Positions 8,169 to 17,784 are shown, counted from the stretch's first letter. The stretch is 64,000 nucleotides of DNA from Actinomadura mexicana (GCF_900188105.1 NZ_FZNP01000008.1:124001-188000); one strand, 5' to 3'. Notes: generated by a model not told the origin, from the sequence alone. Numbers and translations are program-made.

Positions 8169-9346
8169 AGAGGCTGAGCGTCAGGACGCGGCTCACGCTC
8201 GTGTACGGGTCGCTGTTCCTCGTCACGTCGGCGGCGCTGGTCGCGGTGACGTACCTGCTGACGGTCAGGACGATGGACGACCGGTTCACCTCGCGCCAGA
8301 ACGTGGACGCGACGACGATCACCCGGTTGCGGGCGCTGGCCGTCGACGGGGACGTCAGCCGGCTGGTGAGGCTGAAGGCCGACGCCGACCGGGAGCTGGC
8401 GCGGCAGAAGCACGACGTCCTGGCGCAGCTGCTGCAGAGCTCCCTGGTGACGATGCTGGTCCTCGGCGTCCTGGCCGTGGTGATCGGGTACGTGGTGGCG
8501 GGGCGGATGCTGCGGCCGCTGCACACGGTGACCGCGACGGCGCGGCGGCTGTCGGAGAGCAACCTGCACGAGCGGATCGCGCTGGACGGCCCGCAGGACG
8601 AGATCAAGGACCTGGCCGACACCTTCGACCGGATGCTGGACCGGCTGAACCGCGCGTTCGACGCCCAGCGCCGGTTCGTCGCGAACGCCTCGCACGAGCT
8701 GCGCACGCCGCTGACCATCAACCGGACGGTGCTGGAGGTCGCGCTCGCGAGCCGCAGGAGCCCGCCGGAGACGAGGGCGCTCGCGGACGTCCTGCTCGGC
8801 AACACCGCACGCCATGAGCGGCTCATCGAGGGGCTCCTGCTGCTCGCCAGGTCCGAGAGGGAGCCGGCCACGCGGGCCGGCACGCCGCTGCGGGACGTGG
8901 TGCGCAGCGCGCTCGACCAGCTCGACGGGCAGGTGGAGGAGGCGGGCGTGGACGTCGAGGCGCGGCTCGGCCCGGCCGCCGTGACCGGTGACCCGGTGCT
9001 GCTGGAGCGGTGCGCCGTGAACCTGCTGGAGAACGCCGTGAAGTACAACGTGGGGGACGGCCGGGTCTGGGTGCGCACGGGGGTCCGGGACGGCGAGGCG
9101 TTCCTGCAGGTGGTCAACACCGGGCGGCCCGTCCCGTCCTACGAGGTCGCGACGATCTTCGAGCCGTTCCGGCGGCTGCGCGCGGACCGGACGGGGTCCA
9201 GGGACGGCGCGGGACTCGGCCTGTCGATCGTGCGGGCCGTCGTCGCGGCGCACGGCGGCGCGATCGACACCGTCCCGCGGCCGGACGGCGGACTGTCGAT
9301 CACGGTCCGGCTGCCGGTGGCCGCCGAGCCCGCGCTCACCGCCTAG
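8162..9346 (+). CDS. Sensor histidine kinase
   Basis: A 394-residue membrane kinase. Transmembrane helix 1 (about 12-35) and helix 2 (about 95-118) flank a short external sensor of about 60 residues; a HAMP linker follows (about 118-170). The dimerisation box RRFVANASHELRTPL holds the phosphorylated histidine; ENAVKYNV is the N box and GAGLGLSIV the G box of the ATPase domain. The start overlaps the response-regulator stop by 7 bp. The stop overlaps the convergent acyl-CoA ligase stop by 4 bp. The signal is unknown; small external domains often monitor the membrane or cell envelope. Confidence 0.93.
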   Translation: MVKRLSVRTRLTLVYGSLFLVTSAALVAVTYLLTVRTMDDRFTSRQNVDATTITRLRALAVDGDVSRLVRLKADADRELARQKHDVLAQLLQSSLVTMLVLGVLAVVIGYVVAGRMLRPLHTVTATARRLSESNLHERIALDGPQDEIKDLADTFDRMLDRLNRAFDAQRRFVANASHELRTPLTINRTVLEVALASRRSPPETRALADVLLGNTARHERLIEGLLLLARSEREPATRAGTPLRDVVRSALDQLDGQVEEAGVDVEARLGPAAVTGDPVLLERCAVNLLENAVKYNVGDGRVWVRTGVRDGEAFLQVVNTGRPVPSYEVATIFEPFRRLRADRTGSRDGAGLGLSIVRAVVAAHGGAIDTVPRPDGGLSITVRLPVAAEPALTA

Positions 9347-11133
9347 CCGGCCGGCTGCGCGCCGAGGGGCCAGGGCGGCGGCTGCGGCCACGGGACGCGG
9401 CCCTCGGGCTCGGGCCGGTCGGGGCGGGCGGTCAGCCAGCGGTGCACGACCTTGCCGGTCGCGTTGCGCGGCAGCTCGGGGATGAAGTGCACGTCGCGGG
9501 GCACCGCGTAGCGGGCGACCTGGGCGTGCACGTAGGCGCGGACGGCGTCGGCGTCGAGCCGGGCACCGGGCCGCAGGACGACGTACGCGGCGAGGCGCTG
9601 CCCCCATTCGGGGTCGGGCACGCCGGTGACCGCGACCTCGTGGATCTCCGGCATCCGCAGCAGGGCCTCCTCGACGTCGCAGGGGACGATGTTCTCGCCG
9701 CCGGACACGACCATGCCGTCGCTGCGGCCGTCCACGAACAGCAGGCCGCGGTGATCGATGTGGCCGAGGTCGCCGGTGGCGAGCAGGCCGTCGCGGACCT
9801 CCATCGGCTCGCCGCCGGTGTAGCCCTCGAACAGCAGCTCGTTCGCCGCGAAGATCTGCCCGCGGGTGGAGCGGCCGAGGCGGCGGCCCTCCTCGTCGAG
9901 GATCGCCAGGGCGGTGTTGCGCGGCGGGCGTCCGGCGGTGCGCGGATCGAGCCGCAGGTCGCGCGGGGTCGCGATGGACACCCAGGACGCCTCGGTGGTG
10001 CCGTAGACGTTGTAGAGCCGGTCGCCGAACGCGTCCATGAACCGGGTGGCGAGGTCGCCGGGCAGCGCGGCGCCGCTCAGCGCCGCGATCCGCAGGGAGG
10101 ACGTGTCGTACCGCTCGCGGCGTTCGGGGGCCAGTTCCAGAATCCGCTGGAGCATGACCGGGACGGCGAACAGGGTGGTGTCGCGGTGGGAGGCGACGGC
10201 CCGCAGCGTCCGCTCGGGGTCGAACCGGCGGTGCAGGACGATCGGCGCCCGCAGCGCCCACGCCATCTGCAGCGCGGCGTAGCCCCAGGTGTGGAACAGC
10301 GGCGCTTCGACGATCATGGTCTGCCGGGCGCGCAGCGGGATCCGGGACGTCATCGAGGCCAGCGGCCACAGGCCGGGACGGGGCGGGCGGCGGGCGCCCT
10401 TCGGACGGCCGGTGGTGCCCGAGCTCAGCATGATCGTCCGGCTCTGGATCTGCGGGGGCGCGGCGGCGGCGGCCGGCGCCGATCGGATGATCTCCTCGAT
10501 GCTCGGCCCCGGGGCGGTGAGGACGGTTTCCGGGGCGGTGCGGGGCGGAGGCAGCGTCGCGGCGGGGACGGGGGCCGACAGCGGGGCGGCGGCGGGCGGC
10601 CGGTGATCGGCCCACACCACGGTCCGGCGCAGCGCGATCGGGACGTTCGCCAGCAGCGGCGCGAACTCGGCGTCCGCGACGAGCAGGGTGGGGCGCAGCT
10701 CGCCGAGTACGGCGCGGATCTGGCCCGTTCCGAAGCCCGTGTTGAGCAGCACGACCTCGGCGCCCCGCCGGGAGCAGGCGACGAGGGTCAGGGCCATGCC
10801 GCGGTGGTTGCGGCACAGGACGCCGACGCGCGGGCGGGGGCCGTGCAGGGGCAGCCCGGTGGCGAGGCGGGCGGCGCGCTCGTCCAGCTCGCCGAACGTC
10901 AGCTCGCCCTCGTCGTCGATCAGGGCGGTGCGGGACGGGGAGCGGGCGGCGGCGGAGGCGACCAGTCCGGCGAGCGTGGTGCCCCAGCGGCGCAGCGTGC
11001 CGATCTGGCGGACCAGCCGGCGGGGGCCGCCGGAGAACAGCAGGCCGGTGCGGAGCAGGAGGGCGGCGAGGTCGCGGATGTGCCCGATCCGCCGGCGCAT
11101 CCCCGGCCGGTAAGCGGGCCTTGCGTGCGTCAC
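9343..11133 (-). CDS. Acyl-CoA synthetase / AMP-dependent ligase (FadD-like)
   Basis: A 596-residue adenylate-forming enzyme that would activate a carboxylic acid with ATP and CoA. LSSGTTGRPKGAR is the phosphate-binding loop, YGTTEASW the adenine motif, and TGDLGHIDHRG the conserved A7/A8 region; RNATGKVVHRW near the C-terminus carries the catalytic lysine. GTG start at 11133 sits behind GGAGGAGGG. It diverges from the thiolase/FadB pair with shared operator-like repeats, suggesting it supplies acyl-CoA to that beta-oxidation unit. Chain-length preference cannot be told. Confidence 0.88.
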   Translation of the reverse strand: MTHARPAYRPGMRRRIGHIRDLAALLLRTGLLFSGGPRRLVRQIGTLRRWGTTLAGLVASAAARSPSRTALIDDEGELTFGELDERAARLATGLPLHGPRPRVGVLCRNHRGMALTLVACSRRGAEVVLLNTGFGTGQIRAVLGELRPTLLVADAEFAPLLANVPIALRRTVVWADHRPPAAAPLSAPVPAATLPPPRTAPETVLTAPGPSIEEIIRSAPAAAAAPPQIQSRTIMLSSGTTGRPKGARRPPRPGLWPLASMTSRIPLRARQTMIVEAPLFHTWGYAALQMAWALRAPIVLHRRFDPERTLRAVASHRDTTLFAVPVMLQRILELAPERRERYDTSSLRIAALSGAALPGDLATRFMDAFGDRLYNVYGTTEASWVSIATPRDLRLDPRTAGRPPRNTALAILDEEGRRLGRSTRGQIFAANELLFEGYTGGEPMEVRDGLLATGDLGHIDHRGLLFVDGRSDGMVVSGGENIVPCDVEEALLRMPEIHEVAVTGVPDPEWGQRLAAYVVLRPGARLDADAVRAYVHAQVARYAVPRDVHFIPELPRNATGKVVHRWLTARPDRPEPEGRVPWPQPPPWPLGAQPAG

Positions 11134-11162
11134 CGCGCCCTCCTCCGGTGATTTCCGGTCAC

Positions 11163-11289
11163 GTTACCCATCAGTCATGAACCGGACAAGGGCGTCAGGC
11201 CCGCTGTCGGCGGGCATCGGGACGGAGAGTGGCGCGTCAGTGGTTACTGACGAGTAGCATTATGGGTTACCAGCGAGTAGCATCGCTGG
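11163..11289. promoter_or_regulatory. Repeats in the acyl-CoA ligase / fadA divergent promoter region
   Basis: An 18-nt element recurs at 11243-11260 and 11266-11283 (both GTTAC-N3-CGAGTAGCAT), 23 bp apart. A weaker relative (GTTACCCATCAGTCAT) lies at 11163-11178, next to the ligase start. Each core is an imperfect TAC...AGTA palindrome. The second copy also overlaps a perfect 7-bp inverted repeat (11270-11276/11283-11289). This arrangement fits a dimeric repressor controlling both directions of the fatty-acid locus; the regulator is not identified. Confidence 0.5.
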
Positions 11290-11367
11290 TGCGGGTACTC
11301 GTGCCGCCGGCAGGGGCGGCACGGGGCTCGACACCTTCACCCGAGCCCATCCCAGGGAGGACGACCC

Positions 11368-12570
11368 GTGCCTCGCACCGCACGCGACGTCGTGTTCGTC
11401 GACGGCGTCCGCACGCCGTTCGGCAAGGCCGGCCCGAAGGGGCTGTACGCGCAGACGCGCGCAGACGACATGGTCGTCCGCGCGATCCGGGAGCTGATGC
11501 GCCGCAACCCGTCCCTCCCGCCAGAGCGGGTGGACGAGGTCGCCGTCGCCGCCACCACCCAGATCGGGGACCAGGGCCTGACCATCGGGCGGTCCGCCGC
11601 CGTGCTGGCCGGGCTGCCGAAGAGCGTCCCCGGCTTCGCCGTCGACCGGATGTGCGCGGGGGCCATGACCGCCGTCACCACCACCGGCGCCGGCATCGCG
11701 TTCGGCTCCTACGACGTCGCCATCGCGGGCGGCGTCGAGCACATGGGCCGGCACCCGATGGGCGAGGGCGTCGACCCGAACCCGCGGTTCCTCGCCGACA
11801 GGCTGGTCGACCCGTCCGCCCTGGTCATGGGCTCGACCGCGGAGAACCTGCACGACCGGTTCCCCGGCATCACCAAGGAGCGCGCGGACGCCTACGCCGT
11901 GCGCAGCCAGCGGAAGGTCGCCGAGGCGTACGCGGCCGGGAGGATCCAGCCCGACCTGGTGCCGACCGCGGTCCGCTCCGCCGAGCGGGGCTGGGGCCTG
12001 GCCACCGAGGACGAGCCGCCGCGGCCTGGCACGACGGTGGAGAGCCTTGCCGCGCTGAAGACCCCGTTCCGCGTGCACGGCAACGTCACGGCGGGCAACG
12101 CCGCGGGCCTCAACGACGGCGCCACCGCCTGCCTGCTCGCGGCCGAGGACGTCGCGCGCGAGCTCGGCCTCGCGCCGCGGATGCGGCTCGTCGACTTCGC
12201 CTTCGCCGGCGTCGAGCCGGAGGTGATGGGCGTCGGGCCGGTCCCCGCGACCGAGAAGCTCCTCGCCCGCAACGCGCTGACCATGGACGACATCGGCCTC
12301 ATCGAGATCAACGAGGCCTTCGCCGTGCAGGTGCTCGCGTTCCTGGAGCACTTCAAGATCGCCGACGACGACGCGCGGGTGAACCCGTGGGGCGGCGCGA
12401 TCGCCCTCGGCCACCCGCTCGCCTCGTCCGGCGTGCGGCTGATGAACCAGCTGTCCCGCCTATTCGAGGAGCGCACGGACGTCCGGTTCGGGCTGACCAC
12501 GATGTGCGTCGGCATGGGCATGGGCGGAACCGTCCTCTGGGAGAACGCGAACTGGGAGGGCGCCAAGTGA
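11368..12570 (+). CDS. fadA: Acetyl-CoA C-acyltransferase (thiolase)
   Basis: A 400-residue thiolase catalysing the last beta-oxidation step, thiolytic cleavage of 3-ketoacyl-CoA. VDRMCAGAMTAV contains the acylated cysteine, NEAFAVQ the catalytic-loop asparagine, GGAIALGHPLASSG the active-site histidine and CVGMGMGGT the second cysteine. GTG start at 11368 follows GGGAGG. The stop overlaps the next gene's GTG, giving a coupled fadA-fadB order typical of actinobacterial trifunctional-type complexes. Confidence 0.93.
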   Translation: MPRTARDVVFVDGVRTPFGKAGPKGLYAQTRADDMVVRAIRELMRRNPSLPPERVDEVAVAATTQIGDQGLTIGRSAAVLAGLPKSVPGFAVDRMCAGAMTAVTTTGAGIAFGSYDVAIAGGVEHMGRHPMGEGVDPNPRFLADRLVDPSALVMGSTAENLHDRFPGITKERADAYAVRSQRKVAEAYAAGRIQPDLVPTAVRSAERGWGLATEDEPPRPGTTVESLAALKTPFRVHGNVTAGNAAGLNDGATACLLAAEDVARELGLAPRMRLVDFAFAGVEPEVMGVGPVPATEKLLARNALTMDDIGLIEINEAFAVQVLAFLEHFKIADDDARVNPWGGAIALGHPLASSGVRLMNQLSRLFEERTDVRFGLTTMCVGMGMGGTVLWENANWEGAK

Positions 12571-14648
12571 ACCCCGACATCTTCAAGGACGAGGTCGTCA
12601 CGCACGCGCGCGTACGCGACGTGACACTGCCCTACGGCGCGGGCACGCTCGCGCTCATCACGCTCGACAACGGCTTCGACCACACCAAGCCCAACACGTT
12701 CGGCCCGGGCGGCCTCGCCGAGCTGAACGCCGCGCTCGACGAGGTCGCCGGGCGCGAGGACATCGCGGCCGTCGGCGTCACCGGCAAGCCGTTCATCTTC
12801 GCCGTGGGCGCCGACCTCAAGGGCGTCCCGCTGATCCGGCGGCGCGAGGACGCCGCGGCCATCGGCAGGCTCGGCCACGACGTGTTCCGCCGCCTCGGCG
12901 AGCTCGGCGTCCCGTCCTTCGCCTACTACAACGGCGCGGCGATGGGCGGCGGCGTCGAGATCGGCCTGCACTGCGACTACCGGACGGTCTCGCGCGGCGT
13001 CCCGGCGTTCGCGCTGCCCGAGGCGTTCCTCGGCCTCGTGCCCGGCTGGGGCGGCACCTACCTGCTGCCGAACCTGATCGGCGCCGAGAAGGCGCTCAAG
13101 GTCGTCATCGACAACCCCATGGCCCAGAACCGGATGCTCAAGGGCGCGCAGGCCTACGAGCTGGGCATCGCCGACGCGATCTTCGACTCGGCCGACTTCC
13201 TGGAGGAGTCCCTCGCCTGGACGGCCCGGGTGCTCAGGGGCGAGATCACCGTCCGGCGCCCCGAGGTCGACAGGGGCAAGGCGTGGGACGACGCCGTCGC
13301 GATGGCCCGCTGGAACGTCGAGGGCAGGCTGCACGGCGCGGCCCCGTCCTACACGCGGGCGCTGGATCTGGTCGGCGCCGCCAAGGACCGCACCCGCGAC
13401 GAGGGCTTCGCCGCCGAGGACGAGGCCCTGGCCGGCCTCATCATGAGCGACGAGCTGCACGCCGGGCTGTACGCGTTCGACCTCACCCAGAAGCGCGCCA
13501 AGCGGCCCGCCGGGGCCCCGGACAAGGAGCTCGCCCGCAAGGTCACCAAGGTCGGCGTCGTCGGCGCCGGACTGATGGCCTCGCAGCTCGCCCTGCTGTT
13601 CGCGCGGCGCCTGGAGGTGCCGGTCGTGCTGACCGACCTCGACCAGGAGCGCCTGGACAAGGGCGTCGGCTACGCGCACGGCGAGATCGACAAGCTGCTG
13701 GGCAAGGGGCGGCTGTCCCCCGACAAGGCCAACCGCCTCAAGGGGCTCGTCACCGGCTCGCTCACCAAGGACGCGTTCGCCGACGCCGACTTCGTCATCG
13801 AGGCCGTCTTCGAGGAGATGTCGGTCAAGCAGAAGGTGTTCGCCGAGGTCGAGGAGTACGTCTCCGCCGAGTGCGTCCTCGCGACCAACACCTCCTCGCT
13901 GTCGGTCACCGAGATGGCCTCCGGGCTCGCGCACCCCGAGCGGGTGGTCGGCTTCCACTTCTTCAACCCGGTCGCGGTGCTGCCGCTGCTGGAGATCGTC
14001 CGGGGCGAGAGGACCGACGACGCGGCCCTCGCCACCGCGTTCGCCGCGGGCAGGGCGCTGAAGAAGTCGTGCGTCCTGGTCAAGGACGCCCCGGCGTTCG
14101 TCGTCAACCGCGTGCTGCTGCGGCTGCTCGCCGAGATCGTCAAGACGGTGGACGAGGGCACGCCGATCGAGGCCGCCGAGCGCGCCGCCGCCCCGCTCGG
14201 CCTGCCGATGCCGCCGTTCGTGCTGATGGGGCTGGTCGGCCCGGCGATCGCGCTGCACGTCAACGAGACCCTGCACGCGGCGTTCCCGGACCGGTTCCCG
14301 CTGTCGGACAACCTGGCCAAGATGGTCGCGGCGGGCAAGAGCGGCGTGTACCTGCCCGACTTCACCCTCGATCCCGAGGTCGTGGAGATCTTCTCCGGCG
14401 GGACGAGCCCCTCCACCGAGGAGCAGGTCCTGGACCGGGCGCTCGCCGCGCTCGCCGACGAGATCCGGATCATGCTGGACGAGGGCGTCGTCGCGGCCCC
14501 GCAGGACATCGACCTGTGCATGATCCTCGGCGCCGGCTGGCCGTTCCACCTCGGCGGCATCACCCCGTACCTGGACAGGTCCGGCGTCGCCGAGCGGGCC
14601 GCGGGCGGCCGCTTCCTGGAGCCGGGGGTCGCCTCCCTGCCCTCCTGA
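12567..14648 (+). CDS. fadB: 3-hydroxyacyl-CoA dehydrogenase / enoyl-CoA hydratase multifunctional protein
   Basis: A 693-residue two-activity enzyme. Residues 1-300 form the crotonase-fold hydratase (GADLKGVP, then NGAAMGGGVEIGLHCDYR for the oxyanion hole). About 325-510 is the NAD-binding dehydrogenase domain (VGVVGAGLMASQLALL) with NTSSLSVTEMA and HFFNPV of the 3-hydroxyacyl-CoA dehydrogenase family, followed by the C-terminal helical domain. The GTG start overlaps the thiolase stop by 4 bp. Together the pair would perform hydration, oxidation and thiolysis. A strong terminator follows. Confidence 0.93.
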   Translation: MNPDIFKDEVVTHARVRDVTLPYGAGTLALITLDNGFDHTKPNTFGPGGLAELNAALDEVAGREDIAAVGVTGKPFIFAVGADLKGVPLIRRREDAAAIGRLGHDVFRRLGELGVPSFAYYNGAAMGGGVEIGLHCDYRTVSRGVPAFALPEAFLGLVPGWGGTYLLPNLIGAEKALKVVIDNPMAQNRMLKGAQAYELGIADAIFDSADFLEESLAWTARVLRGEITVRRPEVDRGKAWDDAVAMARWNVEGRLHGAAPSYTRALDLVGAAKDRTRDEGFAAEDEALAGLIMSDELHAGLYAFDLTQKRAKRPAGAPDKELARKVTKVGVVGAGLMASQLALLFARRLEVPVVLTDLDQERLDKGVGYAHGEIDKLLGKGRLSPDKANRLKGLVTGSLTKDAFADADFVIEAVFEEMSVKQKVFAEVEEYVSAECVLATNTSSLSVTEMASGLAHPERVVGFHFFNPVAVLPLLEIVRGERTDDAALATAFAAGRALKKSCVLVKDAPAFVVNRVLLRLLAEIVKTVDEGTPIEAAERAAAPLGLPMPPFVLMGLVGPAIALHVNETLHAAFPDRFPLSDNLAKMVAAGKSGVYLPDFTLDPEVVEIFSGGTSPSTEEQVLDRALAALADEIRIMLDEGVVAAPQDIDLCMILGAGWPFHLGGITPYLDRSGVAERAAGGRFLEPGVASLPS

Positions 14649-14668
14649 CCCGGGCCCGTCCGGAGAGG

Positions 14669-14704
14669 GGGCGTTCCGAACCACCTTCGGAACGCCTCTT
14701 TTCT
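14669..14704 (+). terminator. Rho-independent terminator after fadAB
   Basis: Perfect 11-bp stem (14670-14680 with 14686-14696), 5-nt loop, then TCTTTTCT. It is the most canonical intrinsic terminator in the window and ends the fadAB unit. Confidence 0.9.
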
Positions 14705-14765
14705 GGCGTTCCCCTACGTCACGGGCATGCGCGCGTTTCGGCGGATCATAACCCGCGCACATATG

Positions 14766-14790
14766 GGCATACGGCTGACGGTCGTATGCC
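14766..14790. promoter_or_regulatory. Inverted repeat upstream of the APC permease
   Basis: GGCATACG (14766-14773) and CGTATGCC (14783-14790) form a perfect 8-bp inverted repeat with a 9-nt spacer, 29 bp before the chosen permease start. It may be an operator or a leader hairpin. It covers an in-frame ATG at 14786, which argues against that ATG as the start. Confidence 0.5.
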
Positions 14791-14818
14791 GGACACGGGA
14801 CGCGGAGGGGCGCCGAAA

Positions 14819-16306
14819 TTGAACGTGCTGCGCACGAAGTCGGTCGAGCAGTCGATCAGGGACACCGAGGAGCCCGAGCACCGGCTCCGCCGTGACCTGT
14901 CGGCGTTCGACCTGACGGTCTTCGGGGTCGGCGTGATCATCGGGACCGGCATCTTCGTCCTCACCGGCCAGGTCGCCAAGGACAAGGCCGGTCCCGCGGT
15001 CGCCCTGTCGTTCATCCTCGCCGCCGTCGTGTGCGGCCTCGCCGCGCTCTGCTACGCCGAGTTCGCCTCCACGGTCCCGGTCGCCGGGTCGGCCTACACC
15101 TTCTCCTACGCCACGATCGGGGAGTTCCCGGCCTGGATCATCGGCTGGGACCTCATCCTGGAGATGGCACTCGGCGCGGCCGTGGTGTCGGTCGGCTGGT
15201 CGGGGTACCTCGCCTCGCTGCTCGACGACGCCGGGGTCACGATCCCGACGGCGCTCGCCGCCCCGCCGGGCGAGGGCGGGACGGTGAACGTCCCCGCCAT
15301 CTGCCTCGTGCTGGCGGTGACCGCGCTGCTCGTCCTCGGCGTCAAGATCTCCTCCCGGGTGAACGCGGTGGTCGTCTCGGTCAAGGTGGCCATCGTGCTG
15401 CTGGTGATCTTCGCCGGGCTGTTCTTCGTCAAGGGCGCCAACTACCACCCCTACATCCCGCCGTCCAAGCCGACGCCGGACGTGGAGGGCCTCAAGGCGC
15501 CGCTGATCCAGGTCCTGTTCGGCAGCGCGCCGGTCAGCTACGGCTGGCTCGGCGTCTTCTCGGCCGTCGCCATCGTGTTCTTCGCCTACATCGGCTTCGA
15601 CATCGTCGCGACCGCGGCCGAGGAGGCGCGGCGCCCGCAGCGCGACCTGCCGGTCGGGCTGATCGGCTCCCTCGTCATCACCGCGGTCCTGTACGCGGCC
15701 GTGGCGACCGTCGTGGCGGGCATGCAGAAGTACACGGAGCTGAGCGTCGCCGCGCCCCTCGCGGACGCCTTCAAGGCCGTCGGCCATCCCGTCTTCGCCA
15801 CGATCATCAGCATCGGCGCGGTCGTCGGGCTCACCACCGTCGTGCTGATCCTGCTGCTCGGGCAGAGCCGCATCTTCTTCGCGATGGGCCGCGACGGCCT
15901 GGTGCCGCCCTGGCTCTCGGCCGTCCACCCGCGCTTCGGCACCCCCTACCGCTCGACGATCATCATGGGCGTGGTCGTCGCCGTGCTCGCCGGCTTCATC
16001 CCGCTCGCCGAGCTGGCGGAGCTGGTCAACATCGGCACGCTGTTCGCGTTCCTCGTCGTCTCGATCGCCGTGGTGATCCTGCGCCGCACCCGCCCCGAGC
16101 TGCCGCGCGCGTTCCGCACGCCCTGGATGCCGGTCGTCCCGATCCTGTCCGTGCTGGCCTGCCTGCTGGTGATGATCAACCTGCCGGTGGAGACCTGGCT
16201 GCGATTCCTCGTCTGGATGGTCGTCGGCGGTGTCGTCTACGCCGCCTACGGGTACCGCAACAGCAAGGTGGGCCGGCGGGCGGAGCCGATCTCCCACAAG
16301 TCCTGA
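14819..16306 (+). CDS. Amino acid permease, APC superfamily
   Basis: A 495-residue transporter with about 12-13 hydrophobic helices. The N-terminal stretch RTKSVEQSIRDTEEPEHRLR, then GVGVIIGTGIFVLTG in helix 1, is typical of actinobacterial cationic-amino-acid/YfnA-like APC permeases; GxGIF is the substrate-backbone-binding unwound segment. Start placed at TTG 14819 because GGAGGGG lies 8 nt upstream and homologues, as I recall them, begin near LRTKSVEQS; GTG 14825 and ATG 14786 are alternatives. Probable proton-coupled amino-acid uptake; substrate not resolved. Confidence 0.88.
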   Translation: MNVLRTKSVEQSIRDTEEPEHRLRRDLSAFDLTVFGVGVIIGTGIFVLTGQVAKDKAGPAVALSFILAAVVCGLAALCYAEFASTVPVAGSAYTFSYATIGEFPAWIIGWDLILEMALGAAVVSVGWSGYLASLLDDAGVTIPTALAAPPGEGGTVNVPAICLVLAVTALLVLGVKISSRVNAVVVSVKVAIVLLVIFAGLFFVKGANYHPYIPPSKPTPDVEGLKAPLIQVLFGSAPVSYGWLGVFSAVAIVFFAYIGFDIVATAAEEARRPQRDLPVGLIGSLVITAVLYAAVATVVAGMQKYTELSVAAPLADAFKAVGHPVFATIISIGAVVGLTTVVLILLLGQSRIFFAMGRDGLVPPWLSAVHPRFGTPYRSTIIMGVVVAVLAGFIPLAELAELVNIGTLFAFLVVSIAVVILRRTRPELPRAFRTPWMPVVPILSVLACLLVMINLPVETWLRFLVWMVVGGVVYAAYGYRNSKVGRRAEPISHKS

Positions 16307-16343
16307 CACTCCCCCGCCGTGACGGGGCTCACGGTGTCCTTTT
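16305..16343 (+). terminator. Hairpin after the APC permease
   Basis: CCGTGA (16317-16322) pairs perfectly with TCACGG (16329-16334), flanked by GACAC (16305-16309) and GTGTC (16334-16338), then CTTTT. This is a modest intrinsic terminator immediately after the permease stop. Confidence 0.55.
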
Positions 16344-16361
16344 GACCGACGGGTGTGCACA

Positions 16362-17720
16362 ATGGCGCGCATGGCACCTCCAGCGCGCGTCGCGGTGATC
16401 GGATCCGGCCCGGCGGGGATCTACGCCGCCGAGGCCCTGGTGAAGCAGGCCGGCGACGAGGTGCGGGTGGACGTCTTCGACCGGCTGCCGACGCCCTACG
16501 GGCTGGTGCGCTACGGCGTCGCGCCCGACCACACCTCGATCAAGTCGATCGCCCGGTACCTGCAGCGGGTACTGGAGGACCCGGCGGTCCGGTTCTTCGG
16601 GTGCGTCGAGCTCGGCCGCGACGTGACCCGCGCCGACCTGCTGGACTGCTACGACGCCGTCGTCTACTCCACCGGCGCGATGGTCGACCGGCACATGCGG
16701 ATCCCCGGCGAGGACCTGCCCGGCAGCATCGCCGCCACCGACTTCGTCAACTGGTACTGCGGCCACCCCGACGCCGCCGACCACGAGTTCGACCTGTCGG
16801 TCGAGGAGGTCGCGGTGGTCGGCGTCGGGAACGTCGCCGTGGACGTCGTGCGGATCCTCGCCAGGACGGCCGCCGAGCTGCGCGCCACCGACGTCCCCGA
16901 GCAGGTGATCGAGGTACTGTCGCGCAGCCGGGTCCGGCGCATCCACATGATCGGGCGGCGCGGGCCGGCGCAGGCGAAGTTCACCACCAAGGAGGCGCGC
17001 GAGCTGGGCCAGCTGCCCGACGCGAGCATCCACGTCAGCCCCCGGGACATGGAGCTCGACCCGGCGAGCGCCGAGCTGGCCGAGAGCGACCGGCACGTCC
17101 GCGGCAACATCAAGGCGCTGAGTGCCTGGACCGGCGAGCCCGCGGCCGGCAGCGCCCGCCACATCGACGTCCGGTTCTGGCGCGCCCCCGTCGAGATCCT
17201 CGGCACCGACCGCGTCGAGGGCCTCAGGCTGGAGACGACCCGCCTGGACGAGTCGGGCCGCGTCACCGGAACCGGCGAGTTCGAGACGCTGCCGGTCGGC
17301 ATGGTGCTGCGGTCCGTCGGCTACCAGAGCGTCCCGCTGGAGGGCGTCCCGTTCGACGAGCGCTCCTTCGTCGTCCCGAACGAGGGCGGCCGCATCGTCG
17401 GCCCGGACGGCGCCTTCGTGCCCCGCGAGTACGTCGCCGGCTGGATCAAGCGCGGCCCGTCCGGCGTCGTCGGGACCAACAAGTCCGACGCCGCCGAGAC
17501 CGTCCGCAACCTCCTGGCGGACCTCGCGGACGCCGGGACGGCGCCCGAGCGCACCATCGAGGAGCTGCTGGAGTCGCGCGGGCTGCCCGTCGTCACCTAC
17601 GACGACTGGCTGAACCTGGACGCCGCCGAGATCGCCCTCGCACGCCGCCTCGACCGCGGGGAGCGCGTCAAGCTCGCGCGCTGGGAGGCGATGCGGTCCG
17701 CCTGCCGGGGTCCCGCGTGA
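16362..17720 (+). CDS. NADPH:ferredoxin reductase, adrenodoxin-reductase type (FprA-like)
   Basis: A 452-residue FAD/NADPH enzyme. VAVIGSGPAGIYAAEAL is the FAD-binding Rossmann motif at the N-terminus, PYGLVRYGVAPDH the family signature, VVGVGNVAVDVVRIL the NADPH-binding fold, and GWIKRGPSGVVGTNK the conserved C-terminal FAD-contact block. Mycobacterial FprA and mammalian adrenodoxin reductase have this form and pass electrons from NADPH to ferredoxins, often serving P450s. GTG 16353, ATG 16362 and ATG 16371 are all in frame with no convincing ribosome-binding site, so the exact start is uncertain. Confidence 0.9.
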   Translation: MARMAPPARVAVIGSGPAGIYAAEALVKQAGDEVRVDVFDRLPTPYGLVRYGVAPDHTSIKSIARYLQRVLEDPAVRFFGCVELGRDVTRADLLDCYDAVVYSTGAMVDRHMRIPGEDLPGSIAATDFVNWYCGHPDAADHEFDLSVEEVAVVGVGNVAVDVVRILARTAAELRATDVPEQVIEVLSRSRVRRIHMIGRRGPAQAKFTTKEARELGQLPDASIHVSPRDMELDPASAELAESDRHVRGNIKALSAWTGEPAAGSARHIDVRFWRAPVEILGTDRVEGLRLETTRLDESGRVTGTGEFETLPVGMVLRSVGYQSVPLEGVPFDERSFVVPNEGGRIVGPDGAFVPREYVAGWIKRGPSGVVGTNKSDAAETVRNLLADLADAGTAPERTIEELLESRGLPVVTYDDWLNLDAAEIALARRLDRGERVKLARWEAMRSACRGPA

Positions 17721-17784
17721 TCCCCTCGAACTCCCCGCCGGGAAACTAGTGACGGAAAGGTGACCCGGACGCTACGGTGCGCGT

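Noticed and set aside
11229-12566. Apparent N-terminal extension of the FadB protein
   Set aside because: It is the alternative frame of the thiolase gene; the true FadB start is the GTG overlapping the thiolase stop.
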